From Guptibacillus hwajinpoensis (GTDB lineage Bacteria > Bacillota > Bacilli > Bacillales > Guptibacillaceae): DNA of 64,000 bases. The notes beneath the pieces are model-generated. The model had not been told where the DNA came from, ran no database searches, and saw nothing but the letters and a program-made list of their open reading frames with translations. The stretch is from positions 682,001 to 746,000 of the forward strand of contig NZ_JAIVKU010000005.1 in the NCBI RefSeq assembly GCF_020524165.1, read 5' to 3'. Numbering within the stretch: the stretch's first letter is position 1; the number at the start of each line of letters is the position of its first letter. The position numbers and the translations under genes were made by a program. Of the stretch, positions 34,882 to 42,225 are shown in pieces.

Positions 34882-35369
34882 CAAATCCTCTCCTTTGCTT
34901 CATCCTGAATAGTGTCCATCAGATCAACCTCAATCTGATTTATGTTCTTAAAGTGATAAAAGCGCTCGAGGTGCCAGGCATCTAATCTCCTCTTTGAATC
35001 GCTCTTTTCAATCCAGTTGTGCAGTTCATCATACGTTTGTAAAATTGTCTTATTCGAACCCGTATGCTTCATAACCGCATAAGTTTGAGTAGGAATTGTT
35101 AACGAAACCATTCCTTCAGGAACATGCTCTACTTTCTTCACTTGCTGGCAAACCCAATACCCTTCCTCTTCTTCAGAAGAAGCGTCTACAACAAAGGCAC
35201 CAAACTGATAAGAATGGTTCAACACATTAGCAATCTCATTTTGTCTTTCAACCAATTCATTGGCTGCTATCGGAATTTGCAGGACGTACTCCTCTTCCGG
35301 GCAGCGAACTCTAATACCGACAAGCTGAAGTTGCTCCACGGTTTCAATGTGAACGTCATGCTCTCCCAT
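34881..35369 (-). CDS. GyrI-like / AraC effector-binding domain protein
   Basis: 162 residues, no DNA-binding part. Bacterial transcription activator effector-binding fold: VEQLQLVGIRV near the start, FGAFVVDASSEEEEGYWVCQQVKKVEHVPEGMVSLTIPTQTYAVMKHTGS in the middle, and LDAWHLERFYHF near the end. Stand-alone GyrI-like proteins bind or hydrolyse small hydrophobic compounds. Here it sits between VOC genes, each overlapping the next by one base. Confidence 0.8.
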   Translation of the reverse strand: MGEHDVHIETVEQLQLVGIRVRCPEEEYVLQIPIAANELVERQNEIANVLNHSYQFGAFVVDASSEEEEGYWVCQQVKKVEHVPEGMVSLTIPTQTYAVMKHTGSNKTILQTYDELHNWIEKSDSKRRLDAWHLERFYHFKNINQIEVDLMDTIQDEAKERI

Positions 35370-35812
35370 CAATCTGCTGACTCCTCGCTAATCGGATCTG
35401 GAACAAGATAACGCTCTTTGAATTCCGGACTGATTTCACTCCACACATCAAACATATTGCCATCTAGATCATAGAAGACAAAGTTTCTCCCAGCATGTCC
35501 TCTGTTTTCTAGTTCACCGACCTTCATATTTTTCGCCACGAATTCATCTCGAAGCATTTCAAGCTCCCGAATACCATCCACTTCAAATGTTAAAGAAAAG
35601 CGTTCTTTTCCTTCACTATCATAGAAGTTGGCACATTCCTTTTCTTTTGCTTTTACTAGAAAGAAACTCTGATTCGCCATATTCAAAATCGCTTTATCCT
35701 GATCTTGATAGCTAAGCTCGGCATTTAAATTTGATACATACCAATCTGTGGCTCGTTTAACATTTGAAACAGGTAGATACGTAGAACCGATTCGAAGCAG
35801 TGACTGCTTCAT
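35369..35812 (-). CDS. VOC family protein, first gene of operon
   Basis: 147 residues. LLRIGSTYLPVSNVKRATDWYVSNLNAEL at the start and FVFYDLDGNMFDVWSE at the end define the VOC fold. The start at 35810-35812 is fixed by AAGGAG 8 bases ahead; the open frame extends much further upstream but into the guaC promoter. Similar to the third gene of the same operon. Role unknown; resistance or detoxification is a guess. Confidence 0.85.
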   Translation of the reverse strand: MKQSLLRIGSTYLPVSNVKRATDWYVSNLNAELSYQDQDKAILNMANQSFFLVKAKEKECANFYDSEGKERFSLTFEVDGIRELEMLRDEFVAKNMKVGELENRGHAGRNFVFYDLDGNMFDVWSEISPEFKERYLVPDPISEESAD

Positions 35813-35913
35813 CACATCATCTCCTTCATTCTTCCTTATGTACTTTTCCATATGCATGGATGAAATCCCTTCCATTTTTGATCTAAGTAAAGAAGAAGGT
35901 TTTAAAAAATACT

Positions 35914-35942
35914 TTGACAACAATGAGGAATTACTGTAAATT
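35914..35942 (+). promoter_or_regulatory. SigA promoter of guaC
   Basis: TTGACA, 17 bp, TAAATT: perfect -35 and good spacing, 64 bp ahead of the guaC start. Confidence 0.8.
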
Positions 35943-35946
35943 ATCA

Positions 35947-35993
35947 AATGGACGAACATTTATTACAAAAACAAAACGGATTATTCGTTTTTA
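35947..35993 (+). promoter_or_regulatory. Two inverted PurR boxes before guaC
   Basis: A CGAACATT box at 35953-35960 and, on the other strand, a CGAATAAT box at 35980-35987, inverted and about 20 bp apart, lying across the expected transcription start. Bacillus PurR binds pairs of CGAAC-type boxes in this inverted layout, and guaC (yumD) is a known PurR target in B. subtilis. Confidence 0.7.
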
Positions 35994-36005
35994 GGAGTGA
36001 TTCTC

Positions 36006-36989
36006 ATGGAAAACGTATTTGATTATGAAGATATTCAACTAATTCCCGCTAAATGTGTCGTAAACAGTCGATCAGAGTGTGATACTTCCGTTACACTTGG
36101 CAAGCATACATTTAAATTACCAGTCGTACCCGCAAACATGCAGACGATTATTGATGAAACCATTGCCGTTTCACTAGCAGAAAAAGGCTATTTCTACGTG
36201 ATGCATCGTTTTGAGCCAGAAAAGCGAATCGCTTTTCTTCAAGATATGAACGCACGTGAGCTGATCACATCGATTAGCGTCGGCGTTAAAGACGAGGAAT
36301 ACACGTTTATCGAACAGCTTAAAGAACAAGGGCTTACACCCGATTATATTACGATTGATATTGCGCACGGTCATTCAAATGCGGTTATCGAAATGATTGG
36401 CCACATTAAAAAGCACTTGCCTGACAGCTTTGTGATTGCAGGAAATGTTGGAACACCGGAAGCAGTCCGTGAGCTCGAACACGCTGGAGCGGACGCAACA
36501 AAAGTTGGGATCGGTCCAGGAAAAGTGTGTATTACAAAAATCAAAACCGGTTTTGGAACTGGCGGTTGGCAGCTAGCAGCACTTCGCTGGTGTGCAAAGG
36601 CAGCAACAAAGCCAATTATCGCAGATGGCGGCATTCGCACACATGGCGATATCGCAAAATCCGTACGCTTTGGTGCTTCCATGGTCATGATCGGCTCATT
36701 GTTTGCAGGACATGAAGAATCACCCGGAGAAACGGTTGAACGCGATGGCAAGCGATACAAAGAATACTTTGGATCAGCGTCTGAGTTCCAAAAGGGCGAG
36801 AAGAAAAATGTGGAAGGTAAGAAAATGTTTGTTGAACATAAAGGAAGCCTTCAAGACACGCTTACGGAAATGGAACAAGATCTCCAATCGGCCATTTCTT
36901 ACTCTGGCGGAGACAAGCTTGAGTCCATTCGCACAGTGGATTACGTTGTTGTAAAGAACTCCATTTTTAATGGTGATAAAGTCTATTAA
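36006..36989 (+). CDS. guaC: GMP reductase
   Basis: 327 residues. IMPDH/GMPR TIM barrel: starts [32 protein letters not shown] loop [22 protein letters not shown] with the catalytic Cys in VCIT, phosphate loop [36 protein letters not shown], and a flap with [22 protein letters not shown]. Lacks CBS domains, which marks GMPR rather than IMP dehydrogenase. Reduces GMP to IMP with NADPH in purine salvage. The start at 36006 follows AGGAG; a GTG nine bases earlier is less suited. Confidence 0.95.
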   Translation: MENVFDYEDIQLIPAKCVVNSRSECDTSVTLGKHTFKLPVVPANMQTIIDETIAVSLAEKGYFYVMHRFEPEKRIAFLQDMNARELITSISVGVKDEEYTFIEQLKEQGLTPDYITIDIAHGHSNAVIEMIGHIKKHLPDSFVIAGNVGTPEAVRELEHAGADATKVGIGPGKVCITKIKTGFGTGGWQLAALRWCAKAATKPIIADGGIRTHGDIAKSVRFGASMVMIGSLFAGHEESPGETVERDGKRYKEYFGSASEFQKGEKKNVEGKKMFVEHKGSLQDTLTEMEQDLQSAISYSGGDKLESIRTVDYVVVKNSIFNGDKVY

Positions 36990-36990
36990 G

Positions 36991-37024
36991 AAGCGCAGCT
37001 GCGATCATGCAGCTGCTTTTTTAT
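36991..37024 (+). terminator. Terminator after guaC
   Basis: Stem GCAGCTGC/GCAGCTGC (self-complementary halves), 6-base loop, six T. Confidence 0.92.
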
Positions 37025-37248
37025 GTCATGTGCGCATAGGCTTAATGAACTACTTCTCTGCTATTCCCATGTGTAAAAAGATTCAACTTTCTTGAAATCA
37101 AAGGGGATTTGAACGATATACACGAAAGGTTCATTTAGAGTGAATATTCAGTTAATACTCTGGGAGGTGAATGTGTCATTCTAAACTTCTTCTACATCTT
37201 TTAGGCAATACGTTAATGGACCATACTAAACAAAGAGGAGATGATGAA

Positions 37249-38730
37249 TTGAAACAAACTTTGAAAAACGGCCTAGTCATCCTGCTGCTAATTCTCCTAG
37301 TCCTACCCCCTTTATCATCAAACCAGAATGTAAGTGCCGACAAAACAAATAGTAGTTTATCCACACAACTTAATGAGATCCTCTCCGATGAACGCCTTGA
37401 TGGTGCTATCGCCGGAATAAGCGTCCGATCAGCGAACTCTGGAGAAATGATTTATGAGAACTACGGCCAGACCCGCCTAACTCCCGCCTCGAATATGAAA
37501 TTATTTACGGCTGGTGCTGCCCTTGAAGCGTTAGGACCTGATTACCGTTTCACGACTGAACTTCTAACGGATGGCAATTTGAAAAACAAATTTTTGAAAG
37601 GGAACCTTTACCTTAAAGGAAAAGGCGATCCCACTCTCCTGAAAGAAGACTTCGATGAACTCGCTAACTCACTAAAAGAAAAAGGTGTACATAAAATTAA
37701 AGGCGATCTAATTGGGGATAACAGCTGGTATAAAGATGAAGCTCTTTCTCAGGACCTCTCCTGGTCAGATGAAGATAACTACTATGGGGCCAAGGTTTCT
37801 GCTTTAACCGCTTCACCTAATGAAGATTATGATGCCGGTACTGTCATTGTAGAAGCCTATCCAGGCAAACATCCTGGCGATCCAGTTGATGTTCGACTTT
37901 CACCGTCTTCAGATGTAATTGAAGTACAGAACCGAGCGAAAACGGTCAGTGCTGAAGAGGATGCGGAATTAAGCATCACACGTGAACATGGTTCAAATAC
38001 CATCTTAGTCGAAGGGGAAATATCTGTGGATGCAACACGTAAGCGCGATTGGATTGCGGTATGGAATCCAGCGGAATATGTGCTTAGCTTAATGAAGCAA
38101 TCCCTCAAGGAAGCTGGGATTCAATTTAAAGGCGACATGGTGCTGCGCACGACACCTGAAGAGGCTACTCTGCTCGTTGAAAAGAAATCCATGCCACTAT
38201 CGGAGCTCCTTATCCCATTCATGAAGCTAAGCAATAACGGTCATGCAGAAATATTAGTAAAAGAAATGGGAAAAGTGAAGAAAAAGGAAGGCAGCTGGGA
38301 GGCTGGATTGGAAGTCATAAACGATTTCCTGGAAGAGACTGGACTCGATACAGCTGAAATGCGACTAAGAGATGGATCGGGCATATCTCACGTTTCATTA
38401 ATTAAACCAAATCAGCTTTCCAATTACCTGTATCGCATACAAGATAAAAGCTGGTTTGATGCATTTTACGATTCTCTCCCCGTTGCCGGTGATGCCGATC
38501 GCTTTGAAGGGGGTACCCTTCGTTATCGCATGAGAGATACCGCTGCAGAACAAATTGTTCATGCGAAAACCGGTTCCTTAACTGGCGTCTCTTCTCTTTC
38601 AGGGTATGTGGATCAGAACAACGGCCTCGTCTTCTCAATTATGTTGAATCAATTTGTTGAAGAGGATGACATTAAGGACATTGAAGATGAAATCGCTGTT
38701 GTTTTAGCTGCTTATGCTGAGGGAAAATGA
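37249..38730 (+). CDS. D-alanyl-D-alanine carboxypeptidase/endopeptidase, S13 family (PBP4 type)
   Basis: 493 residues from the TTG at 37249, 8 bases after GGAG; this gives a proper signal peptide (KQTLKNGLVILLLILLVLPPLSS...VSA). Penicillin-binding motifs: SNMK (SxxK nucleophile, about residue 80), SNN (SxN, about 325) and KTG (about 440). The insert domain between SxxK and SxN is typical of DacB/DacC. It trims or opens peptidoglycan cross-links outside the membrane. Length and order fit B. subtilis DacC (PBP4a), which is spore- or stationary-phase linked; the exact orthologue is not certain. Confidence 0.9.
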   Translation: MKQTLKNGLVILLLILLVLPPLSSNQNVSADKTNSSLSTQLNEILSDERLDGAIAGISVRSANSGEMIYENYGQTRLTPASNMKLFTAGAALEALGPDYRFTTELLTDGNLKNKFLKGNLYLKGKGDPTLLKEDFDELANSLKEKGVHKIKGDLIGDNSWYKDEALSQDLSWSDEDNYYGAKVSALTASPNEDYDAGTVIVEAYPGKHPGDPVDVRLSPSSDVIEVQNRAKTVSAEEDAELSITREHGSNTILVEGEISVDATRKRDWIAVWNPAEYVLSLMKQSLKEAGIQFKGDMVLRTTPEEATLLVEKKSMPLSELLIPFMKLSNNGHAEILVKEMGKVKKKEGSWEAGLEVINDFLEETGLDTAEMRLRDGSGISHVSLIKPNQLSNYLYRIQDKSWFDAFYDSLPVAGDADRFEGGTLRYRMRDTAAEQIVHAKTGSLTGVSSLSGYVDQNNGLVFSIMLNQFVEEDDIKDIEDEIAVVLAAYAEGK

Positions 38731-38740
38731 TATACGTGAA

Positions 38741-38766
38741 GGGAGACCCAAGCGGTCTCCCTTTTT
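38741..38766 (+). terminator. Terminator after the S13 PBP gene
   Basis: 8-bp stem GGGAGACC/GGTCTCCC, 5-base loop, T tract. Confidence 0.92.
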
Positions 38767-38810
38767 CATTTTTATCTCAATATGGGTTAGTTGAACCTCA
38801 CTTTTAGGTT

Positions 38811-38900
38811 TCAGACATGCTGAAGTAAAATCCTGAGATCCTGCTCAGGAACATCACCATTCATTAGTTTACGAAATCGCTCAGCGTTTCCTTTAATATA
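38811..38900 (-). pseudogene. Possible remnant of a lost gene (29-codon tail)
   Basis: A minus-strand frame without a start codon that reads like a natural protein C terminus (GNAERFRKLMNGDVPEQDLR, then ILLQHV, stop). An in-frame stop lies just upstream. Next to it is a terminator with no gene to serve. I do not recognise the family; it could be chance. Confidence 0.25.
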
Positions 38901-38935
38901 TCAAGAGGGAACCATCCCCTAGTACAACGTTATCC

Positions 38936-38972
38936 AAAGTCGAACGCAACTGTTTCGCGTTCGACTTTTTTT
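38936..38972 (+). terminator. Orphan terminator
   Basis: 12-bp stem AAAGTCGAACGC/GCGTTCGACTTT, 9-base loop, T7. No plus-strand gene lies between it and the previous terminator 170 bp upstream. Confidence 0.8.
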
Positions 38973-38975
38973 ATG

Positions 38976-39095
38976 TTTAGCTAATATAAATTGAGTTTGG
39001 ACAATAAATTCCGGATTTGGCCAATGTTTTTCTATTTTAGACAATATAACGAAATTTAGGTAAATAAACTTGATCCTCGTTAAATAACCTAAGAA
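38976..39095. repeat. Array of six degenerate units with exact 20-bp period
   Basis: Units begin at 38976, 38996, 39016, 39036, 39056 and 39076. The first four fit TTTRGNYAATR and the last two are weaker; AAT at offset 7-9 is kept in all six, while the second half of each unit varies. Bounded by a hairpin on the left and by the end of the GerPC-like gene on the right. Confidence 0.85.
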
Positions 39096-39119
39096 AAGGG
39101 AATTCGACGCAAATACTCA

Positions 39120-39494
39120 CTACTTCCTTCCCCTAATCTCATATTTCGGTGTCGGTGAGGGAGCCTCTTTTTGTGACGGGGCACCTTTTTGATCCTTTAT
39201 TTCAATAGGAGTGAATTCTTCAGGCATCCCTGGTAAATTTTTAAGTGGTAAATGATCATAGTTCGCTCCTATATTCAACTTACCACTCAACTCTTTGATC
39301 CCGAGCGCACCAAAGTTATTTTGATATTCTAGCTTTTCAATAATGAGTTTCTCAATCGTTAAATGCTCAACATGAAGCGATTCTCCCTCTTCTTTATCTT
39401 TCACTTCTTCCTCGAGTTGAGCGACTTTTTGCTTCATCGCATCCATTTCTTTACTTCCTGTGATCATAAATTTAAAAAAGGATTTAATCGCCAT
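39120..39494 (-). CDS. GerPC-like spore protein (short form)
   Basis: 124 residues. A helical, probably coiled-coil stretch (MDAMKQKVAQLEEEVKDKEE) followed by HVEHLTIEKLIIEKLEYQNNFGALGIKELSGKLNIGANY, which matches the repeating strand pattern of GerPC (VERIEYKFDQLKVETLSGTLNIG). The Pro-rich tail ends KYEIRGRK. GerPC belongs to the gerP operon, which makes the spore coat permeable to germinants; typical GerPC is around 200 residues, so this is a short version. Divergent from three GerPA/PF-like genes, which supports the call. Confidence 0.65.
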   Translation of the reverse strand: MAIKSFFKFMITGSKEMDAMKQKVAQLEEEVKDKEEGESLHVEHLTIEKLIIEKLEYQNNFGALGIKELSGKLNIGANYDHLPLKNLPGMPEEFTPIEIKDQKGAPSQKEAPSPTPKYEIRGRK

Positions 39495-39619
39495 AGTAAC
39501 ACCCTATTCTTTATCACTTATGAATGGCCTATTCCCTCTTCGCATATAGGTTAAATGAACCCCCTACTTCAATACCTATGATGGGGTTGTCCAAAAATGA
39601 ATCAAAAGGAGGAAAGAAG

Positions 39620-39859
39620 ATGAAGTTTAAGTCCACCCAAATTAACATGCCTTATCTAAAAATCAACCAGATCAATAACCTGTCTAACCTATCGTTCTCT
39701 TCTACTCAACGAATTGGGGTCTATTCTTCAGTGAAAAAAAACCAGGGGTTTGGCGCTCATAATGCAGATCAGGGCGTTTTCGTGAATCCAGGTTATATTG
39801 TGAATGATTCTGATTTGGATGATGCAACAGCCATCAAGAAAGAAAGGAAACCTACTTAA
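39620..39859 (+). CDS. GerPA/GerPF-like small spore protein 1
   Basis: 79 residues from the ATG behind AAAGGAGG. Pattern: beta strands (INMPYLKINQINNLSNLSFSSTQ), then KKNQGFGAHNADQGVFVNPGYIVNDSDLDD. The K-x-NQGFG-x-x-N element recurs in the two sibling genes (40421, 40687) and corresponds to the Gly-rich centre of GerPA/PF-type proteins. Its last 8 bp overlap the 3' end of the Hsp20 gene on the other strand. Assignment to the GerP superfamily is by pattern and neighbourhood. Confidence 0.6.
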   Translation: MKFKSTQINMPYLKINQINNLSNLSFSSTQRIGVYSSVKKNQGFGAHNADQGVFVNPGYIVNDSDLDDATAIKKERKPT

Positions 39860-40343
39860 TCGTAATCTTATTTTGTTCCCTCTGAATTCGTGGGTACGTC
39901 ACTTCTAAAAGCCCTTCCTGAAAAACAGCGCTAACACTCGTTTCATCAGCTGGTTCTGGCAATTCAATGGTTCGTTCAAACTGTCCATAGAACCTTTCCG
40001 TCTGAACGACACGAATATCTTTGTTATCTGACTTTACGATTCCTTTAATGATGATATGTCGTCCAGAAATCGCCAGGTCAAGATCCCCTTTTCTTACACC
40101 TGGTAGCTCAAACACTAATACGATTTCATAATTACTCATATAAATATCCACTTTTGGAAATACACTTTTCGTTGAAGGCTGCAAAGGATGGGCAGGCTTG
40201 GATTGGTTTCCTTTCCCCATGTCAGTAAACGGATTCATCATGTTTCCAGGCTGATCATTATCAAATATACTCGACCAAAAATCATTTCCTTGAAAGCTTT
40301 TCGCCATTTCCATCCATTGTTTGAGGCGTTCAGGATCCAACAT
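39852..40343 (-). CDS. Hsp20/alpha-crystallin family small heat-shock protein
   Basis: 163 residues. Alpha-crystallin domain about 70-163: KVDIYMSNYEIVLVFELPGVRKGDLDLAISGRHIIIKG, then RFYGQFERTIELPEPADETSVSAVFQEGLLEVTYPR (the G-x-L-type motif appears as EGLLEV). ATP-independent chaperone. In bacilli related proteins (CotM, CotP, YocM) are spore or stress proteins. Start set by GGGAGGTGAG before the ATG at 40341-40343. Placed among gerP-like genes. Confidence 0.88.
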   Translation of the reverse strand: MLDPERLKQWMEMAKSFQGNDFWSSIFDNDQPGNMMNPFTDMGKGNQSKPAHPLQPSTKSVFPKVDIYMSNYEIVLVFELPGVRKGDLDLAISGRHIIIKGIVKSDNKDIRVVQTERFYGQFERTIELPEPADETSVSAVFQEGLLEVTYPRIQREQNKITIK

Positions 40344-40420
40344 TCTCACCTCCCAATCGATTCGAAGCTCATAAAGTGAAGAGGGAAACATATATTTCTA
40401 ACCAGAGGAGGGGTTAAAAA

Positions 40421-40666
40421 TTGAGTTCACCTTCTATAGTTATTAATATTTTCATGTTTAAGATTAATTCCTTTGAAAATGCTTCGGCGGTCAATGTAGG
40501 GCAAAACTTCTTGGCAGACTGGAATAACACAGATAAAAAGAATCAAGGCTATGGACAAAACTTTGGCGATGACAGTGGCTTCTTTGGAACAAGAAGTGTT
40601 GTCGATGATCGGGACGGGATCGACATGCCAAGCATTATGGATCCGAACGCGACCAAATACCTGTAA
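40421..40666 (+). CDS. GerPA/GerPF-like small spore protein 2
   Basis: 81 residues, TTG start behind GGAGGGG. Begins SSPSIVINIFMFKINSFENASAVNVGQNF, then KKNQGYGQNFGDDSGFFGTRSVVDDRDGID. Same architecture as its neighbours, with a longer acidic end. The TSIVINIFxFKxN start resembles GerP family strands. Likely expressed late in sporulation; an upstream CATATATTT could be part of a SigK -10, but the evidence is thin. Confidence 0.6.
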   Translation: MSSPSIVINIFMFKINSFENASAVNVGQNFLADWNNTDKKNQGYGQNFGDDSGFFGTRSVVDDRDGIDMPSIMDPNATKYL

Positions 40667-40686
40667 GACGAAGGGGATGAGACATC

Positions 40687-40920
40687 ATGATCTTTGCACC
40701 TACGGTCATCAACTTGTTAGGCTTTAAAGTGAATATCCTAGAGCGGAATTCAATGATCAACTTTGCTCCAACGCAACAGGCAGACGTGTTCTTATCAACT
40801 AAACGAAACCAAGGGTTTGGAGAGGAAAATGGCGATGTGACCGCTGTGTACATTCCAATCAGCTACGTCGTCGATGCCGATGTCAGTGATTCAAACTCCA
40901 TTAAAAACAGCGTTGTTTAA
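40687..40920 (+). CDS. GerPA/GerPF-like small spore protein 3
   Basis: 77 residues, 20 bp after the previous gene, with AAGGGGATGAG ahead of the ATG. Begins IFAPTVINLLGFKVNILERNSMINFAPTQQ, then TKRNQGFGEENGDVTAVYIPISYVVDADVSD. Highly similar layout to the 39620 and 40421 genes, so a local triplication. Followed by a very strong terminator. Confidence 0.6.
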   Translation: MIFAPTVINLLGFKVNILERNSMINFAPTQQADVFLSTKRNQGFGEENGDVTAVYIPISYVVDADVSDSNSIKNSVV

Positions 40921-40949
40921 CACGCGGCCCGATTAGAAAATACCTTTAA

Positions 40950-41000
40950 CAAGAGGAGAGGGATTCAGTCTTTCACTGAATCCCTCTCCTCTTGTTTCGT
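40950..41000 (+). terminator. Terminator after the gerP-like genes
   Basis: 19-bp perfect stem (40950-40968 with 40976-40994) and 7-base loop, followed by TTTC; unusually long. Confidence 0.85.
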
Positions 41001-41158
41001 CCTGTGGTTTTTATCATTTTGGGACATTCTAAGCAACCTCCTCCCCATTGACAGGATCATCATGCTTGTTCCCCAAAGGATTAACATCGAGTCAAAGTCA
41101 ACTATTGATCAGAGAGTAGTTGCCATCGATCTCAACTACTCATCATTTGCCTACAGGA

Positions 41159-41794
41159 CTAATACATTCTCTTGCTATAACTCTCTCTTAAACCTGCTGC
41201 AACCTTTTCTTCAGTCACTCCTGGTAAATTCGTATGCTCTGCTAAAATCTTCGCAGCTTTTGGTCGTGCCTCTTTAGATGGCCATGACTCGCGATCCCAA
41301 AGTTTGGATCGCATAAATGCTTTTGCACAATGAATAAAGCACTCTTCCACTTTTACAGCGATACCGATGAGTGGAACTTTTCCACCTACGTGCATTTCCT
41401 TAAGCACTTTTTCATCTTTAATGATCGTCGCCTGCCCGTTTATTCGTAAGGTTTCTTCTAACCCAGGAATCAAAAAGATTAATCCAACGCTTGGATTTGA
41501 GAGAATGTTCATGATCGAATCCAGTCGCTTATTCCCAGGCCGTTCAGGAATAACGAGCCAATGATCATCCATAACATGAACAAACCCCGGAGCATCTCCC
41601 CTTGGTGAACTATCGCAATTTCCTTCCGAATCTGATGTTGACATCATTAGAAATGGTGACATCGCTAAAAAATTTTTACAGTTTTCATCTATATGTGAAA
41701 TCACTTTATTCTTTGCCCTTTCACTTGGCTCTCCGACTAGCCCTCTCAACTCTTCCTTATTCGTGATGCAATCTTCTAATTCGAACTTTATCAT
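41159..41794 (-). CDS. Pyridoxamine 5'-phosphate oxidase family FMN-binding protein
   Basis: 211 residues. Split-barrel FMN fold: FLAMSPFLMMSTSDSEGNCDSSPRGDAPGFVHVMDDHWLVIPERPGNKRLDSIMNILSNPSVGLIFLIPGLEETLRINGQATI, which is the MSMEG_1061 type of PPOX protein. Probably an FMN- or F420-like reductase acting on small molecules. The start at 41792-41794 follows GGGGGAC; the open frame extends 56 codons further, but only into the palindrome region. Divergent from an XRE regulator. Confidence 0.85.
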   Translation of the reverse strand: MIKFELEDCITNKEELRGLVGEPSERAKNKVISHIDENCKNFLAMSPFLMMSTSDSEGNCDSSPRGDAPGFVHVMDDHWLVIPERPGNKRLDSIMNILSNPSVGLIFLIPGLEETLRINGQATIIKDEKVLKEMHVGGKVPLIGIAVKVEECFIHCAKAFMRSKLWDRESWPSKEARPKAAKILAEHTNLPGVTEEKVAAGLRESYSKRMY

Positions 41795-41942
41795 GTCTGT
41801 CCCCCAAATATCATCAAGATCATTTGAGCCATTTTCAATCGACAACTGCTTTCCCCAATAAATAGACTCATAATGTATATTCAACACCCTAAGACACGAA
41901 CCCTCCTTTAAACTATCTGCAGAAACGATCTTCCTAATAAAA

Positions 41943-41988
41943 AGCACCTTACAAAATGTCATTTATAAATGACATTTTGTAAGGTGCT
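41943..41988. promoter_or_regulatory. 46-bp perfect palindrome in a divergent intergenic region
   Basis: Two 23-base arms with no spacer, centre TTTA/TAAA, arms beginning AGCACCTTACAAAATGTCAT. Just downstream on plus is a consensus TATAAT (41995-42000), so the right arm covers the -35 region of the XRE regulator gene. Candidate operator; see findings. Confidence 0.85.
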
Positions 41989-42027
41989 GCATAATATAAT
42001 GTGAACAAGAGGAGGAGCTGATGTTTA

Positions 42028-42222
42028 TTGAAAAATAAAAAAATAAAGATCGCTCGGGCTGAAGCCGATGTTTCTCAAGAAAAATTAGCAGCTATGGTTG
42101 GTGTGACCCGGCAAACAATTAATTTAATTGAAGGTGGTAACTATAATCCAAGTCTTAAATTGTGTACAGCTATATGCAAAGCCTTAAATAAAACGTTAGA
42201 TGATTTATTCTGGGAGGAATGA
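42028..42222 (+). CDS. XRE family transcriptional regulator (YozG-like)
   Basis: 64 residues, almost only a helix-turn-helix: IARAEADVSQEKLAAMVGVTRQTINLIEGGNYNPSLKLCTAICKALNKTLDDLFWEE, the classic small Cro/CI type that pairs with a membrane protein. The in-frame start is TTG at 42028. The GGAGGAG, however, points to an ATG at 42021 in another frame that makes only MFIEK before a stop, so start selection may be indirect. Confidence 0.88.
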   Translation: MKNKKIKIARAEADVSQEKLAAMVGVTRQTINLIEGGNYNPSLKLCTAICKALNKTLDDLFWEE

Positions 42223-42225
42223 TCC

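Noticed and set aside
36371..36760. 129-codon minus-strand frame inside guaC
   Set aside because: Shadow of the GMP reductase frame, rich in Pro and Ser, no start signal.
40950..41160. Small RNA gene in the gap after the gerP-like genes
   Set aside because: The 19-bp hairpin is explained as a terminator; a second stem (GAGTAGTTG/CAACTACTC near 41114-41141) has no promoter or T tract, so no RNA gene can be supported.
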